Assembly: GCA_963716925.1 (NCBI GenBank)
Contig: CAVQUX010000033.1
Span: forward strand, 124,001-188,000
Reading direction: 5' to 3'
Length of the DNA: 64,000 nt
From: DAISKN01 sp963716925
GTDB taxonomy: Bacteria; Acidobacteriota; Vicinamibacteria; Marinacidobacterales; SMYC01
Shown: positions 43,784-52,796 of the stretch, in pieces
How the letters are laid out: each line of letters starts with the position of its first letter
How positions within the stretch are numbered: the first letter of the stretch is position 1
Translations under genes and position numbers: made by a program
Notes under the pieces: generated by a model
Databases searched by the model: none
Seen by the model: the letters and a program-made list of their open reading frames with translations, nothing else
What the model was told of the DNA's origin: nothing

Positions 43784-43813
43784 TTGAACCGCGGGGCGTA
43801 TTGCTTGTATAAG
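43784..43813 (+). promoter_or_regulatory. Candidate promoter for the acyl-CoA ligase/PanE pair
   Basis: TTGAAC (43784-43789), an 18-base spacer and TATAAG (43808-43813) precede the ATG at 43833, which itself has GAGGAG seven bases upstream. Confidence 0.4.
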
Positions 43814-43832
43814 CCTGGTCGAGGAGCCTGTC

Positions 43833-45356
43833 ATGAACGAGCCGCGCACGATTCTCGAGCTGCTGTCTTCGGGAAAGGATGAAAAGGCCGCCCTCGAAGC
43901 GCCCGGAAGGAGACCTTCGACCTATGGAAAGCTCCGGGCGCAGGTCGTCGAGACCGTCGATCGTCTGAACTCGCTTGGCATCGGCAGGAACGATCCCGTC
44001 GCCATCGTGCTTCCGAACGGCCCGTCGATGGCGTCGGCCTTCGTCTCGGTCGCGAGCGCCGCGCCCGCGGCCCCGCTGAACCCCGCCTACCGGGAGGAGG
44101 AGCTCGAGTTCTACCTCGGAGATCTGAAGGCCAGGCTCCTCCTCGTCGACCGCGAGAGCGGCGCCGCCGCGAGAACGGTCGCGGCGCGGCTTTCGATCCC
44201 CGTCGCCGAGATCGAAGAAATCCCCGACGACCCCGCGGGATCTTTCCGGATCGGGATGGCGAAATCGCCGACGAAGGCGCTTCTCCCGGGCCCCTCCGGG
44301 GCCGAAGACGTCGCCCTCGTTCTCCATACGTCGGGGACGACCTCCCGGCCCAAGATCGTCCCGCTCACCCACGAGAACGTCTGTGCCTCCGCGGCAAACG
44401 TCGCCGTCAGTCTCTCGCTCACGTCGAGCGACCGATGCCTCAACGTGATGCCTCTGTTCCACATTCACGGTCTCATCGCCGCTGTCCTGGCGTCGTTCTC
44501 GGCGGGAGCTTCGGTCTGCTGCACTCCGGGATTCAACGCGCTCAAGTTCTTCTCCTGGATGGAAGAGACGCGGCCCACCTGGTACACCGCCGTCCCCACG
44601 ATGCACCAGGCGATCCTCGCGCGCGCCGACAGGAACCGCGACACCATCGCGCGGAATCCGCTCCGATTCCTGAGATCCTCTTCGGCCTCGCTCCCGCCCC
44701 AGGTGATGACGGCGCTCGAGCAGACGTTCGGAGCACCGGTCGTCGAAGCCTACGGGATGACGGAGGCGGCGCACCAGATGGCGGCGAACCCACTTCCGCC
44801 GCGAGCGCGCAAGCCGGGCTCCGTCGGCGTGGCCGCCGGGCCCGAGGTGGCCATCATGGACGAAGCGGGAAATCTCCTGCCGCCCGAAGTGCCCGGGGAG
44901 GTCGTCATCCGAGGGTCGAACGTCACCCCCGGGTATCAGAACAACCCATCCGCCAACGCGACCGCGTTCACCCGCGGCTGGTTCCGGACTGGCGACCAGG
45001 GTGTTCTCGACCCCGAGGGCTACCTCAGGCTCACCGGACGCTTGAAGGAGATCATCAACAGGGGAGGAGAGAAGATCTCCCCTCGCGAGGTGGACGAGGT
45101 GTTGCTCGATCATCCGGCGGTCGCCCAGGCGGTGACTTTCGCCATTCCCCACGAGAAGCTCGGCGAGGAGGTGGGCTGCGCCCTCATCCTCAAGGAGGGA
45201 CTCACGGCAAGCGAGAGCGAGATCCGCGACTACGCGTCGAAGCGGCTCGCGGACTTCAAGGTGCCGCGACGGGTCCTGTTCCTCGAGGAGATCCCCAAAG
45301 GGCCTACGGGGAAGCTGCAGCGGATCGGCCTCGCGGAGAAGCTCGGTCTCGCGTGA
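43833..45356 (+). CDS. Acyl/oxalate-CoA ligase-like AMP-forming synthetase
   Basis: 507 residues, ATG 43833. An ANL-family enzyme: A3 motif LHTSGTTSRPKIVPLTHENV, MPLFHIHGL, SSSASLPPQV, the A5 motif VEAYGMTEAAHQM, GWFRTGDQGVLDPEGYLRLTGRLKEIINRGGEKISPREVD (A7-A8) and the A10 lysine in KGPTGKLQRIGL. The F-H-I-H-G-L and R-T-G-D-Q-G wording is closest, from memory, to the Pcs60/AAE3 oxalyl-CoA synthetase branch; a short- or medium-chain acyl substrate is an alternative. Its stop overlaps the next start as GTGA, so it is coupled with a ketopantoate reductase-like gene. Confidence 0.85.
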   Translation: MNEPRTILELLSSGKDEKAALEAPGRRPSTYGKLRAQVVETVDRLNSLGIGRNDPVAIVLPNGPSMASAFVSVASAAPAAPLNPAYREEELEFYLGDLKARLLLVDRESGAAARTVAARLSIPVAEIEEIPDDPAGSFRIGMAKSPTKALLPGPSGAEDVALVLHTSGTTSRPKIVPLTHENVCASAANVAVSLSLTSSDRCLNVMPLFHIHGLIAAVLASFSAGASVCCTPGFNALKFFSWMEETRPTWYTAVPTMHQAILARADRNRDTIARNPLRFLRSSSASLPPQVMTALEQTFGAPVVEAYGMTEAAHQMAANPLPPRARKPGSVGVAAGPEVAIMDEAGNLLPPEVPGEVVIRGSNVTPGYQNNPSANATAFTRGWFRTGDQGVLDPEGYLRLTGRLKEIINRGGEKISPREVDEVLLDHPAVAQAVTFAIPHEKLGEEVGCALILKEGLTASESEIRDYASKRLADFKVPRRVLFLEEIPKGPTGKLQRIGLAEKLGLA

Positions 45357-46330
45357 AGATCACCATCTACGGCGCCGGCGCGATCGGGGGATACCTCGCG
45401 GCCGAGCTCGCGCTCGCGGGTGAGGAGGTTTCGATCGTGGCCCGGGGGCCGCACCTCCAGGCGATCCGCGAGCGGGGACTCAAGCTCCTCATCGAGGGTG
45501 AGGAGAAGCTCGCTCGGGTGCGCGCGGCCGAGGATCCGGGAGAGCTCGGACCCCAGGACTACGTCATCCTCACGCTCAAGGCGCACTCGGTCGCTCCGGT
45601 GGTTGCGCGGATGCGCCCCCTCCTCGGCCCCGGGACCGCGGTCGTCACGGCGCAGAACGGAATCCTCTGGTGGTACTTCTACAAGCTTCCCGGGCCGTGG
45701 GAGAACCAGAGGCTTCCCATCACCGATCCCGGCGGGACGATCTGGGACGGACTCGGTCCGGAGCGCGCGATCGGATGCGTCGTCTATCCTTCGTGCGAGA
45801 TCTTGGAGCCGGGCGTGGTGCGCCATCTCGACGGCAAACGCTTCATGCTCGGCGAGCCGGACGGCACGAAGTCGGCCCGGGTGACGTCGCTTTCGAAGAT
45901 CTTCACCGCGGCCGGACTCAAGGCGCCGGTCCGCACCCGGATTCGAGACGACATCTGGCTCAAGCTCTGGGGGAACGTCTCGTTCAATCCGGTGAGCGCC
46001 GTGACCGTGGCGACCCTGGAGGAGATGACCGGCGACCCGGGAACCCGGGAAGTCATCCGCAAAATGATGCTCGAGGCGGAGGCCGTCGCCCGGAAGCTCG
46101 GGGTCGACTTTCCCGTCGACGTCGATACCCGCATCGCTTGGGGAGCCGAGGTGGGGGCCCACAAGACGTCGATGCTTCAGGATCTCGAGAAGGGTCGTCC
46201 GATGGAGATCGACGCCCTCGTCGCTTCGGTCTCCGAGCTCGGCCGCCTCACCTCCGTGGCCACCCCCACCATCGACACCCTTCTCGCCCTGGTTCGCCTT
46301 CGCGCGCGCGTCGCCGGGATCTCGTCCTGA
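45353..46330 (+). CDS. panE: 2-dehydropantoate 2-reductase family protein
   Basis: 325 residues from GTG 45353, overlapping the ligase stop. The N-terminal NADP fold begins KITIYGAGAIGGYLAAELALAGEEVSIVARG, with LTLKAHSV and TAQNGILWWY. The C-terminal helical domain carries the catalytic lysine in DDIWLKLWGNVSFNPVSAVT and a later Asn/Ser region. True PanE reduces ketopantoate in coenzyme A synthesis. Members with a bulky insertion such as FYKLPGPWENQRLPITDPGG are often only family-level relatives, so the substrate is uncertain. It is coupled to a CoA ligase, not to panB/panC. Confidence 0.75.
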   Translation: MKITIYGAGAIGGYLAAELALAGEEVSIVARGPHLQAIRERGLKLLIEGEEKLARVRAAEDPGELGPQDYVILTLKAHSVAPVVARMRPLLGPGTAVVTAQNGILWWYFYKLPGPWENQRLPITDPGGTIWDGLGPERAIGCVVYPSCEILEPGVVRHLDGKRFMLGEPDGTKSARVTSLSKIFTAAGLKAPVRTRIRDDIWLKLWGNVSFNPVSAVTVATLEEMTGDPGTREVIRKMMLEAEAVARKLGVDFPVDVDTRIAWGAEVGAHKTSMLQDLEKGRPMEIDALVASVSELGRLTSVATPTIDTLLALVRLRARVAGISS

Positions 46331-46333
46331 CTG

Positions 46334-46362
46334 TTGATTTTTCGCGGATACTGCACTAAAGT
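46334..46362 (+). promoter_or_regulatory. Candidate promoter for the PilZ gene
   Basis: TTGATT (46334-46339), 17-base spacer, TAAAGT (46357-46362), each four of six to consensus, about 105 bases upstream of the PilZ start. Confidence 0.3.
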
Positions 46363-46467
46363 TACCCCTGCTCATCGACCGTTCCGTCTCTCACAACGGT
46401 TTCGAAGCAAGCGGTTCGTGTTCACCCAGGTGCCGGGACGAATAGACCCGCGACACGAGGCAGTAAC

Positions 46468-46836
46468 GTGGACCGCGATTACGTGTCCCGGCGTACCGGG
46501 CGTTTCGTTCCTTCCACCTCCGTCACCGTGGCCCTTCTGGAGGAGAACCTTCCGATCGCCTACGGTGTCGTTCGGGACATCTCGGACGCCGGCGCCTGCA
46601 TCATGACCAACACCAGCCTGAACCCGGGAAGGACCTACCAGTTCCGGATGAGCTTCTTCGGCGGAGAGATCCTGGAGGCGGTGGCGCGCGTGGTATGGCG
46701 TGAGATCCAGCGGCCCAACGACAGCGAGCCCATGGGTGTGCCCCACGGGATCGAGTTCATCGACATCAACGACGCGAACCTCGAGAACCTGCGCCGCATC
46801 CTCAAGTCGAGGGAGTTCGGAGCGAAGAATCATTAG
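46468..46836 (+). CDS. PilZ-domain protein, probable c-di-GMP receptor
   Basis: 122 residues from GTG 46468. A stand-alone PilZ domain. The c-di-GMP motifs are present: R-x3-R at residues 8-12 (RRTGR) and D-x-S-x-x-G at 37-42 (DISDAG), followed by beta strands CIMTNTSLNPGRTYQFRMSFF, EAVARVVWREI and HGIEFIDINDANLENLRRIL. Binding of the second messenger is therefore likely. No output domain is attached, so it must act on a partner. The tandem repeat begins two bases after its stop. Confidence 0.85.
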   Translation: MDRDYVSRRTGRFVPSTSVTVALLEENLPIAYGVVRDISDAGACIMTNTSLNPGRTYQFRMSFFGGEILEAVARVVWREIQRPNDSEPMGVPHGIEFIDINDANLENLRRILKSREFGAKNH

Positions 46837-46837
46837 A

Positions 46838-46950
46838 GTGAATCAGTGCCGCGGGGCCCCACCCCCGCGGCCCGAAGGTGTCGGCGGCCCATTCGGGCCG
46901 GGCTCGCTCCGCTCGCGCAGGGTGCGGATGGACTCTTGAGCACTCTGCTG
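46838..46950 (+). repeat. GC-rich palindromic repeat, copy 2 (tandem unit 1)
   Basis: First 113-base unit, from GTGAATCAGTGCCGCGG to CACTCTGCTG, directly after the PilZ stop. It contains the inverted repeat GCCGCGGGG/CCCCCGCGGC and the near-palindrome GGCCCATTCGGGCC, and ends with GACTCTTGAGCAC. It matches the opposite-oriented copy in namZ. Strong RNA hairpins could form at the 3' end of the PilZ message. Confidence 0.9.
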
Positions 46951-47063
46951 GTGAATCAGTGCCGCGGGGCCCCACCCCCGCGGCCCGAAGGTGTCGGCGG
47001 CCCATTCGGGCCGGGCTCGCTCCGCTCGCGAAGGGTGCGGATGGACTCTTGAGCACCCCGCTG
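46951..47063 (+). repeat. GC-rich palindromic repeat, copy 3 (tandem unit 2)
   Basis: Second unit, a direct duplication of 46838-46950 with the same 113-base length and only a few substitutions (for example CGCGAAGGGTG for CGCGCAGGGTG, CACCCCGCTGG for CACTCTGCTGG). The end lies 17 bases from the convergent GH3/beta-lactamase stop. Confidence 0.9.
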
Positions 47064-47079
47064 GAACAGTTCGCAGCTC

Positions 47080-49907
47080 TCAGTGCATCGCTTCCATCAC
47101 CGCGTCGTGAAACGCCGGCCTCAATTCGAAAATCTTCGGGTTTTCCCTGGTCGGGTGGACCCGGTTCGTCAGAAGGATGGCGAAGAGCTCCCGCTCTGGG
47201 TCGATCCAGAGCGAGGTTCCCGTGAACCCCGTGTGTCCATAGGAAGATGCGGAGAAGTGCGTGCCCGAGGAACTCGGCTGAGACGGCGTATCCCAGCCCA
47301 GGGCGCGGCTGCTGCCCGTGACCAGGTTCGCCCTTCGGGTAAATAGCTCGATAGTCTCCGGCTTCAGGAGACGACGGCCTCCATAGGCGCCTCCGTTCAA
47401 CATCATCTGGGCGAAGGCGCCGAGACTTCGGGCGGTGGCGAAGAGACCCGCGTGCGGAGCGACGCCTCCGAGGCCGAACGCGTTCTCGTCGTGGACTTCC
47501 CCGTGCACCAGGCGACCCCGCCAGGGGTCGACTTCTGTGGGAGCGATGCGCGATCGAAGCGAGGCCGGAGGTCGATACATCGCGTCGTGCATTTCGAGCG
47601 GGTCAAGGAGCTCCTCTTTCGCGAGCTCCTCGAGGTTCTTGCCCGTCACCCGCTCGAGGATCTCGCCGAGGAGAAGAACTCCCAGGTCGGAGTAGACCAT
47701 CTTCGAATCTCGGGGGATAGTCGAGGGGCATCTGGTAGATGGTGGACAGGTAGCCCCGCTTCGCTTCTTCCGGCGACTTCCCCTCGAATTTTCGGAACAG
47801 GTCCGTCCACCAGAGGAGACCGCCGGAGTGAGCGAGGAGATCCTTCACGAGGACGTCGTCCTTGCCTTCCCCCTGGAACTCGGGAACGTACCGCGACACC
47901 GGGCTCTCGAGAATCGAGACGCTCCCGCTCGTGGAGGATCATCGCGAGCGTGGTGGTGACGACGACCTTGGTGAGAGAGGCGATGTCGTATAGGGTGTCG
48001 GGGGTCACCCGGGGGGCGTCCTTCTCGTACGTCATCCTCCCGAACGCGCGCTCGAGGACGATCTTCCCCCGGCGCGCCACGAGAACCATCGCCCCGGGAG
48101 CGGTGCCGCTCTCGATCGCTCGCGCCACGACGTCCTGGACGCGGCCGAGACCTTCCTCGGAGAACCCGACCTCCTCAGGCGACCGGGCGTTCTCGAGCTT
48201 CATGCGCCGCGGCTCGGTCGGAATTCCATGGTCCCGAGGATACTCCGCGGAGAGCGTCACCGGAAGCTTCCCCGCGAATCCGATCTCCCCGAAGAGGGCG
48301 CGAGCGAGGGCGCGCTCGGAGGCGGGCGCGAAATCGTAGGTCGCCACAAGGGCGGTCGCTTCCGGGAGAGATCCGAGAACGTAGGGAGTCCCGAGGCTCG
48401 CGAGGACGATGGGGCGCCCGCTCTCGCGCCTGCGCTTCAGAGCCCTCGAGAAGGCTTCCGGGAGTCCGCCGCCGCGCGCATAGCTCGCGACCAGGGTCAC
48501 TTCTCCCTCGGCGTTCCCGATCTCTTCCTCGAGGAGGGGCGCCGTCCTTGGGGTCACGTCGATCCGACGCACGCTCCCGGCGCGGCGGCGGAGCTCTTCG
48601 AGGAGGACGTCGGGCTCGATTTCCTTTTCGAAGTCCGGAAGAAAATCCAGCACGAGGATCGACGGAGGGGCCTCGCTTCGAAACGGAACGAGATCGCCCT
48701 GGTTCCGGACGAGGGTCACGGCCCGGCCGGCCATCTCCTCGATGCGCTCCCTGGAGACCGGAGTAGCGAGGCGCCGGGGCAGATCCCGGAGCTCGACCGT
48801 GCGGCGACGGTGGAGTGAGAGACGCTCCTTCGCCTCGAGAACGCGGCGGACGGACCGATCGATGCGCTCCTCGGAAAGCTCTCCCCGGCCGATGGCGAGG
48901 AGTATCTCGCGGTGCACCACGCGCGCATCGGGTGGAACCAGGAGGAGATCGACACCGGCCTTCAGCGCCTCGACCGCCACCTCCCCGTCCCAGGCGCTCT
49001 CGCGAGCTCCTTCCATATCGAGGGCGTCGCTCACGATGAGACCGCGAAATCCCATCTCGCCCCGGAGGACACCTTCGAGGATCTCCGGAGAGAGCGTCGC
49101 CGGGCGATCGTCTCTTCCATCGATAGCGGGAACCGCGAGATGCGCGGGCATCACCGCCGCCACTCCCGCGTCGATCGCCGCCCGGAACGGGGCGAGGCTC
49201 TCTCGCTCGAGACGATCGCGGTCGTGACGGAGCACGGGGAGAGCGACGTGGGAATCGACGTCGGTTCCCCCGTGGCCGGGGAAGTGTTTCGCCGTGGTGA
49301 GGACTCCCAGGCTCTGAGCCCGCCGAATGAAGGCGGCGCCGAGCCGGGAGGCGCGCTCCGGCGAGTCTCCGAACGAACGGGTGTCGATGACGCTGTTCTC
49401 CGGGTTGGTGTTCAGGTCGAGCACCGGATTCAGAAGTAAGTGGATGCCGAGCGCCCTCGCCTCGCGGGCAGTGACCTCCGCCTGCAGCTCGAGGTCCGCC
49501 TCGGAAGCGAAGGCACCCATCGCCATGGCCCGCGGAAACCGGCTCGCGCCCTCGACCCGCATCGCCGGCCCCCATTCGTAGTCCGACGCCATGAGCAGCG
49601 GAAGCCTCGATTCCTCCTGGAGACGGTTTCCGAGAGCCGCGGTCTCGAACGGATCCCCTTTGAAGAAGACCACGCCCCCGATACGGCCCTCGCGGGCGGC
49701 GTCGACGAGGCTCTGGAAGAGAGGGTCGGCTTCGTTCAGGAAGACTCCGTTCGATCGGGGATAGATGAGCTGTCCCACCTTCTCCTCGAGGCTGAGCGTC
49801 GGCAGAACCTCGGCGGCCCAGGGAGATTCCTCCGGCGCCGACAGCGGCTTGCTCCCCGCGCAGCCGAGCGAAGCAAGGAGCGGAATTGTCGCGGCGTTCC
49901 AGTTCAT
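47080..49907 (-). CDS. NagZ-like GH3 beta-N-acetylglucosaminidase fused to a serine beta-lactamase-like domain (two frame changes)
   Basis: Corrected length 941 residues from ATG 49907. The N-terminus (IPLLASLGCAGSK) looks like a lipoprotein signal with an imperfect lipobox. GH3: LSLEEKVGQLIYPRS, the NagZ signature KHFPGHGGTDVDSHVALP with its catalytic His, and IVSDALDMEG with the nucleophile Asp; a GH3 C-terminal domain follows to about residue 570. The beta-lactamase/transpeptidase domain has SLTK (S-x-x-K), VYSDLG (Y-x-N position) and HTGFTG (K-T-G position). The frame changes near 47911-47915 (after HERERLD) and at the G5 run 47712-47716 (before KMVYSDLG). Removing one base at each restores it. 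It probably trims GlcNAc from cell-wall fragments outside the cytoplasm, alongside NamZ. It diverges from the deacetylase gene with only 29 bases between. Confidence 0.85.
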
Positions 49908-49936
49908 GAGAAACGATAGTAGCTTACAATCTCGCG

Positions 49937-50689
49937 ATGAAACGCCTCGTCGTCACCGCCGACGATTTCGGGCTGAGCCCCGGGGTGGTCGAGGGGATCG
50001 TGGAAGCCCACGAGATTGGGATCGTCACCTCGACCTCGCTGATGGTGAACGCACCCGCGGCCGAGGCCGCGTTCGAGGCGGCTCGACGCCTCCCCTCGCT
50101 CGCCATCGGCCTTCACTTCGTCCTCACCTTCGGGCGACCCCTCGGCCCGCCCGAACCGCTTTCCCGGCTCCTCGACGAGGACGGAGTCTTCCGCAGGAAT
50201 CGCTCCGGCGCCCACGAGACCGCGCGGCCCGACGAGGTTCGCGAAGAGCTGCGCGCCCAGCTTCGGGCGTTCGAGAAGCGAGGCGGCCGCCCACCGACCC
50301 ACATCGACGGCCATCATCACGTCCATCTGCACCCCGGCATTCTGAGCGTGGCGATCGAAGAGGCAGGGCGGCTCGGCATCCCGCTGCGGTCCACGGGAGC
50401 GGCCGTGAGGGAAAGGCTCCGGCTCGAGCGAATCCGGACCTGCAATCGATTCCTCGACGGCTTCTATGGCGACGACGTGAGCGTGGCGAGGCTTTTGTCC
50501 ATCCTCGAGTCGGTTCCCGACGGCACGAGCGAGCTCATGTGCCATCCCGCCCGCCCCGACGGCGAGCTCGCCCGGTTCTCGAGCTACGTGACCGAGCGCC
50601 ATCTCGAGCTCCAGACCCTCGCGTCTCCCCCGGTCCTCGACGCCGTCGACCGCCTTTCGATCCACCTGGCTCCCATGACCCATGTGTAG
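49937..50689 (+). CDS. ChbG/HpnK (YdjC) family carbohydrate deacetylase
   Basis: 250 residues from ATG 49937. YdjC-fold metal-dependent deacetylase: RLVVTADDFGLSPGVVEGIVEAHEIGIVTSTSLMVNAP at the N-terminus, with the Asp pair in TADDFG, and the metal histidines in HIDGHHHVHLHPG (about residues 121-133), plus ELMCHPARPD near the end. The family removes N-acetyl groups from chitobiose-type sugars (ChbG) or acts in hopanoid synthesis (HpnK). Divergence from the GH3/beta-lactamase gene favours an amino-sugar substrate. No signal peptide, so cytoplasmic. Confidence 0.88.
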   Translation: MKRLVVTADDFGLSPGVVEGIVEAHEIGIVTSTSLMVNAPAAEAAFEAARRLPSLAIGLHFVLTFGRPLGPPEPLSRLLDEDGVFRRNRSGAHETARPDEVREELRAQLRAFEKRGGRPPTHIDGHHHVHLHPGILSVAIEEAGRLGIPLRSTGAAVRERLRLERIRTCNRFLDGFYGDDVSVARLLSILESVPDGTSELMCHPARPDGELARFSSYVTERHLELQTLASPPVLDAVDRLSIHLAPMTHV

Positions 50690-50719
50690 CCCCGCCCACA
50701 GCGAGCTCCCGCCAACACC

Positions 50720-50748
50720 TTGACAAACCTAATCTAGGGCCGGAAAAT
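50720..50748 (+). promoter_or_regulatory. Candidate promoter for the secreted protein at 50845
   Basis: A perfect -35 TTGACA (50720-50725), 17-base spacer and GAAAAT (50743-50748, four of six) lie in an AT-rich patch about 100 bases before the start. Confidence 0.45.
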
Positions 50749-50844
50749 AAATTGAATCATCTCCGTAACTAAATCCAGGAGCTAGTGTGGTTGGCCGGGA
50801 GAGCGACTGTCTGTGGACGAGCCCGAAAGCGAGGAATTGAGCCA

Positions 50845-51561
50845 GTGAGCCTCTGGAGACGCGGTTGTCGAACGGTGTTTAGCGCCCTGCTGTGCGTGGC
50901 CCTTTTGGCGGCCCCGATTCCGCTCTCCGCCCAGGAGGCGGATCCCCCGGCCCCCTCCGGGGTAATCGAGGGGCTCATCGTCGGGCGCGTTTACGAGATC
51001 AACCAGCAGAAGTACAAGGAATACCTGGCGAAGCTGGAGAAGCAGAAGAAAGGGAACAAGCCCGTCGAGAAGGAGCTCCTGGATCCGGACGAGTATCTCG
51101 AGGACCTTCCGGACGTCTCCGTCGTCGCCCGTCAGCTTTCGACGAACACTCGTTTTCCCAGCGAGTTCACCAACGCGGACGGGGAATATACGATCAAGGA
51201 GTCGCCGATAGGTGCTTTCGACTTCACTCTCGTACACGAGGGAGTCGAGTATCCGATCCGCCAGCACCTTGACCTGAACCTGGAGCTCAGCTACATCGCC
51301 GAGCTCTGTTTCGTGGTGGATCGCCAGGAAAAGAAAGCCTGGATGATCTCGGAGGGCCTGAGGCGCGACTCCGACGCACCTCCGTTCGTTCCCCAGAGGT
51401 GTCGATCCTCGGTCTCCGCCTGTCTCGCGATGCTCACGGGCGAAGACGGTTTCCCGAACGGCTTGCTCCTGCTGCTCGCGGGAAGCGGAGCCGCCGCCGC
51501 CGCCGTGGGAATCCTCTCGACCCAGCAAGACGAGGCGAGCCCGCCCCGAAGGCCCAACTAG
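50845..51561 (+). CDS. Exported protein of unknown function with a C-terminal membrane segment
   Basis: 238 residues from GTG 50845 (GAGGAA nine bases upstream). A signal peptide (TVFSALLCVALLAAPIPLSAQ) ends near residue 30. A region with a Lys-rich helix (INQQKYKEYLAKLEKQKKGNK) is embedded in what looks like a carboxypeptidase-regulatory-like beta sandwich: IVGRVYE before it, and RFPSEFTNADGEYTIKESPIGAFDFTLVHEGVEY after it. A Cys pair (AELCF..PQRCRSSVSAC) may form disulfides. It ends with a hydrophobic helix (GLLLLLAGSGAAAAAVGIL) and a short polar tail. The order resembles acidobacterial envelope proteins of unknown role. It stands alone and is convergent with the lipoprotein gene. Confidence 0.65.
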   Translation: MSLWRRGCRTVFSALLCVALLAAPIPLSAQEADPPAPSGVIEGLIVGRVYEINQQKYKEYLAKLEKQKKGNKPVEKELLDPDEYLEDLPDVSVVARQLSTNTRFPSEFTNADGEYTIKESPIGAFDFTLVHEGVEYPIRQHLDLNLELSYIAELCFVVDRQEKKAWMISEGLRRDSDAPPFVPQRCRSSVSACLAMLTGEDGFPNGLLLLLAGSGAAAAAVGILSTQQDEASPPRRPN

Positions 51562-51634
51562 CCGGCCTGCCCGCGCCAGCGTGAATGAAGGCCATTGACG
51601 CGGGCCCCAGAAGCCTCGGCGTGCGACGAGAGAG

Positions 51635-52796
51635 TTATTGGTCCGTCTGTTTCGGGAAGCTCCCGACGGTCGTGGCGGTGACTTCCCCGTTCGCGTGCGA
51701 AAATTCGTACTGGCTCTGGTAGAAGTCCGCGCCCTTGCGAGTCCGCAGCTCCAACTCCACCACCTCACCCGGCATGAATCGCTCGCGGTGGGTTCGCGAA
51801 GTGCTTCTCACCGCGCCGCCCTGCTTGTCGTACCAGTGCTCTGTGACCATGAACCCGGAGATCCAGTCCCTCGAGACGTTGCGCGCCCGGATCATCGGTG
51901 ACCACCTCGTCCCCTACGACCTTCGTCTCGGGAGCGAGAATCTGAACTTTGGCCGGCCCGCGTAGCTCCCTGGGCAGGTAACCGCTCTCTCTTCCCGCAT
52001 GCGACTCGCTCTGGCCGGCGCCGGCGTCGGCGACCTTGGCGGACTCGCCTTCGGCCGCCGGTTCCGCGGCTGGCTTCTTCTTCCTGGGCGCGGCTGCCGC
52101 GGCTTGAGCCTCCGGGGTCGCCCCCTCGATGTCGGCGATGACCCAACGCGACTGCTCGGCGCGATTGCTCTCCGGATCAGTGAGGTCGTATTTACGAAGC
52201 GTCGCCATGAAGGGCAGCTCGGCGCCGCCGTCCTTGGGTTTGAGGTTGAGCATCATCTTCGTCACCGCGATGCCGCCACGGAGCTTCCCGAGGTCCACCT
52301 GGCGCATCACCGACTTGGTGGCGAGGTTGGTCTCCTGGTTCACGACCTGTTTGATTTCTTGAAAAGCGTGCTCCGTCTCGTTGCGCTCCTCGAGCAGCTT
52401 CGCCCACTCCTCTTGAACCTCACCAAGCTTTCCTTTGAACTTGTACTCCGGATCGTCCCGCAGCTTCGGGATGATCTGCTCGAGCGCTTCCTTCTGGTCT
52501 TTCGCGTACTTCTGGCGCTTCTCCGTGGCTTCGTCTCGTACCTTCTTCGCGGCCTCGAACTTTTCGAGGGTCTCCGGCAACGTGAACGGCTCCGTCGATC
52601 GCGAGTCGACCTCGCCAACGGTCCACGACTCCACCTCCACGGGTGGGCTGACCGCCGACATGTAGGCAATCGTGGATGAGTCGTTGCTCTGGGCGGCACG
52701 GAAGAACTGGTCCAAAGCCGCCTGCTCCGGACTGCCGCCGCAGGCCCAGAGGAGTGCGAGGGGCACAGTCACGATCCATTTCCTGAGTTTCGTCAT
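51635..52796 (-). CDS. Lipoprotein of unknown function (one frame change near the C-terminus)
   Basis: Corrected length 386 residues; ATG 52796 has AAGGAGG at five bases. The signal KWIVTVPLALLWACGGS contains a lipobox-like LWAC. Then a DUF-like N-domain (EQAALDQFFRAAQSNDSSTIAYMSAVSPP), a long charged coiled-coil-like stretch (about residues 80-160), a Pro/Ala/Lys linker (PRKKKPAAEPAAEGES), and PAKVQILAPETKVVGDEVVT. The frame then shifts near 51890-51903 and resumes IRARNVSRDWISGFMVTEHWYDKQG..MPGEVVELELRTRKG. The last part resembles an FxLYD-type beta domain. A one-base deletion joins the halves. Function unknown. Confidence 0.7.

Noticed and set aside
42524..43882. Rightward 452-residue frame across ilvE
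   Set aside because: Antisense shadow; ilvE on the opposite strand is unmistakable.
46838..47063. Coding potential or CRISPR array in the tandem repeat
   Set aside because: Two head-to-tail units without unique spacers, and frames here are just the repeat read through; no Cas genes.
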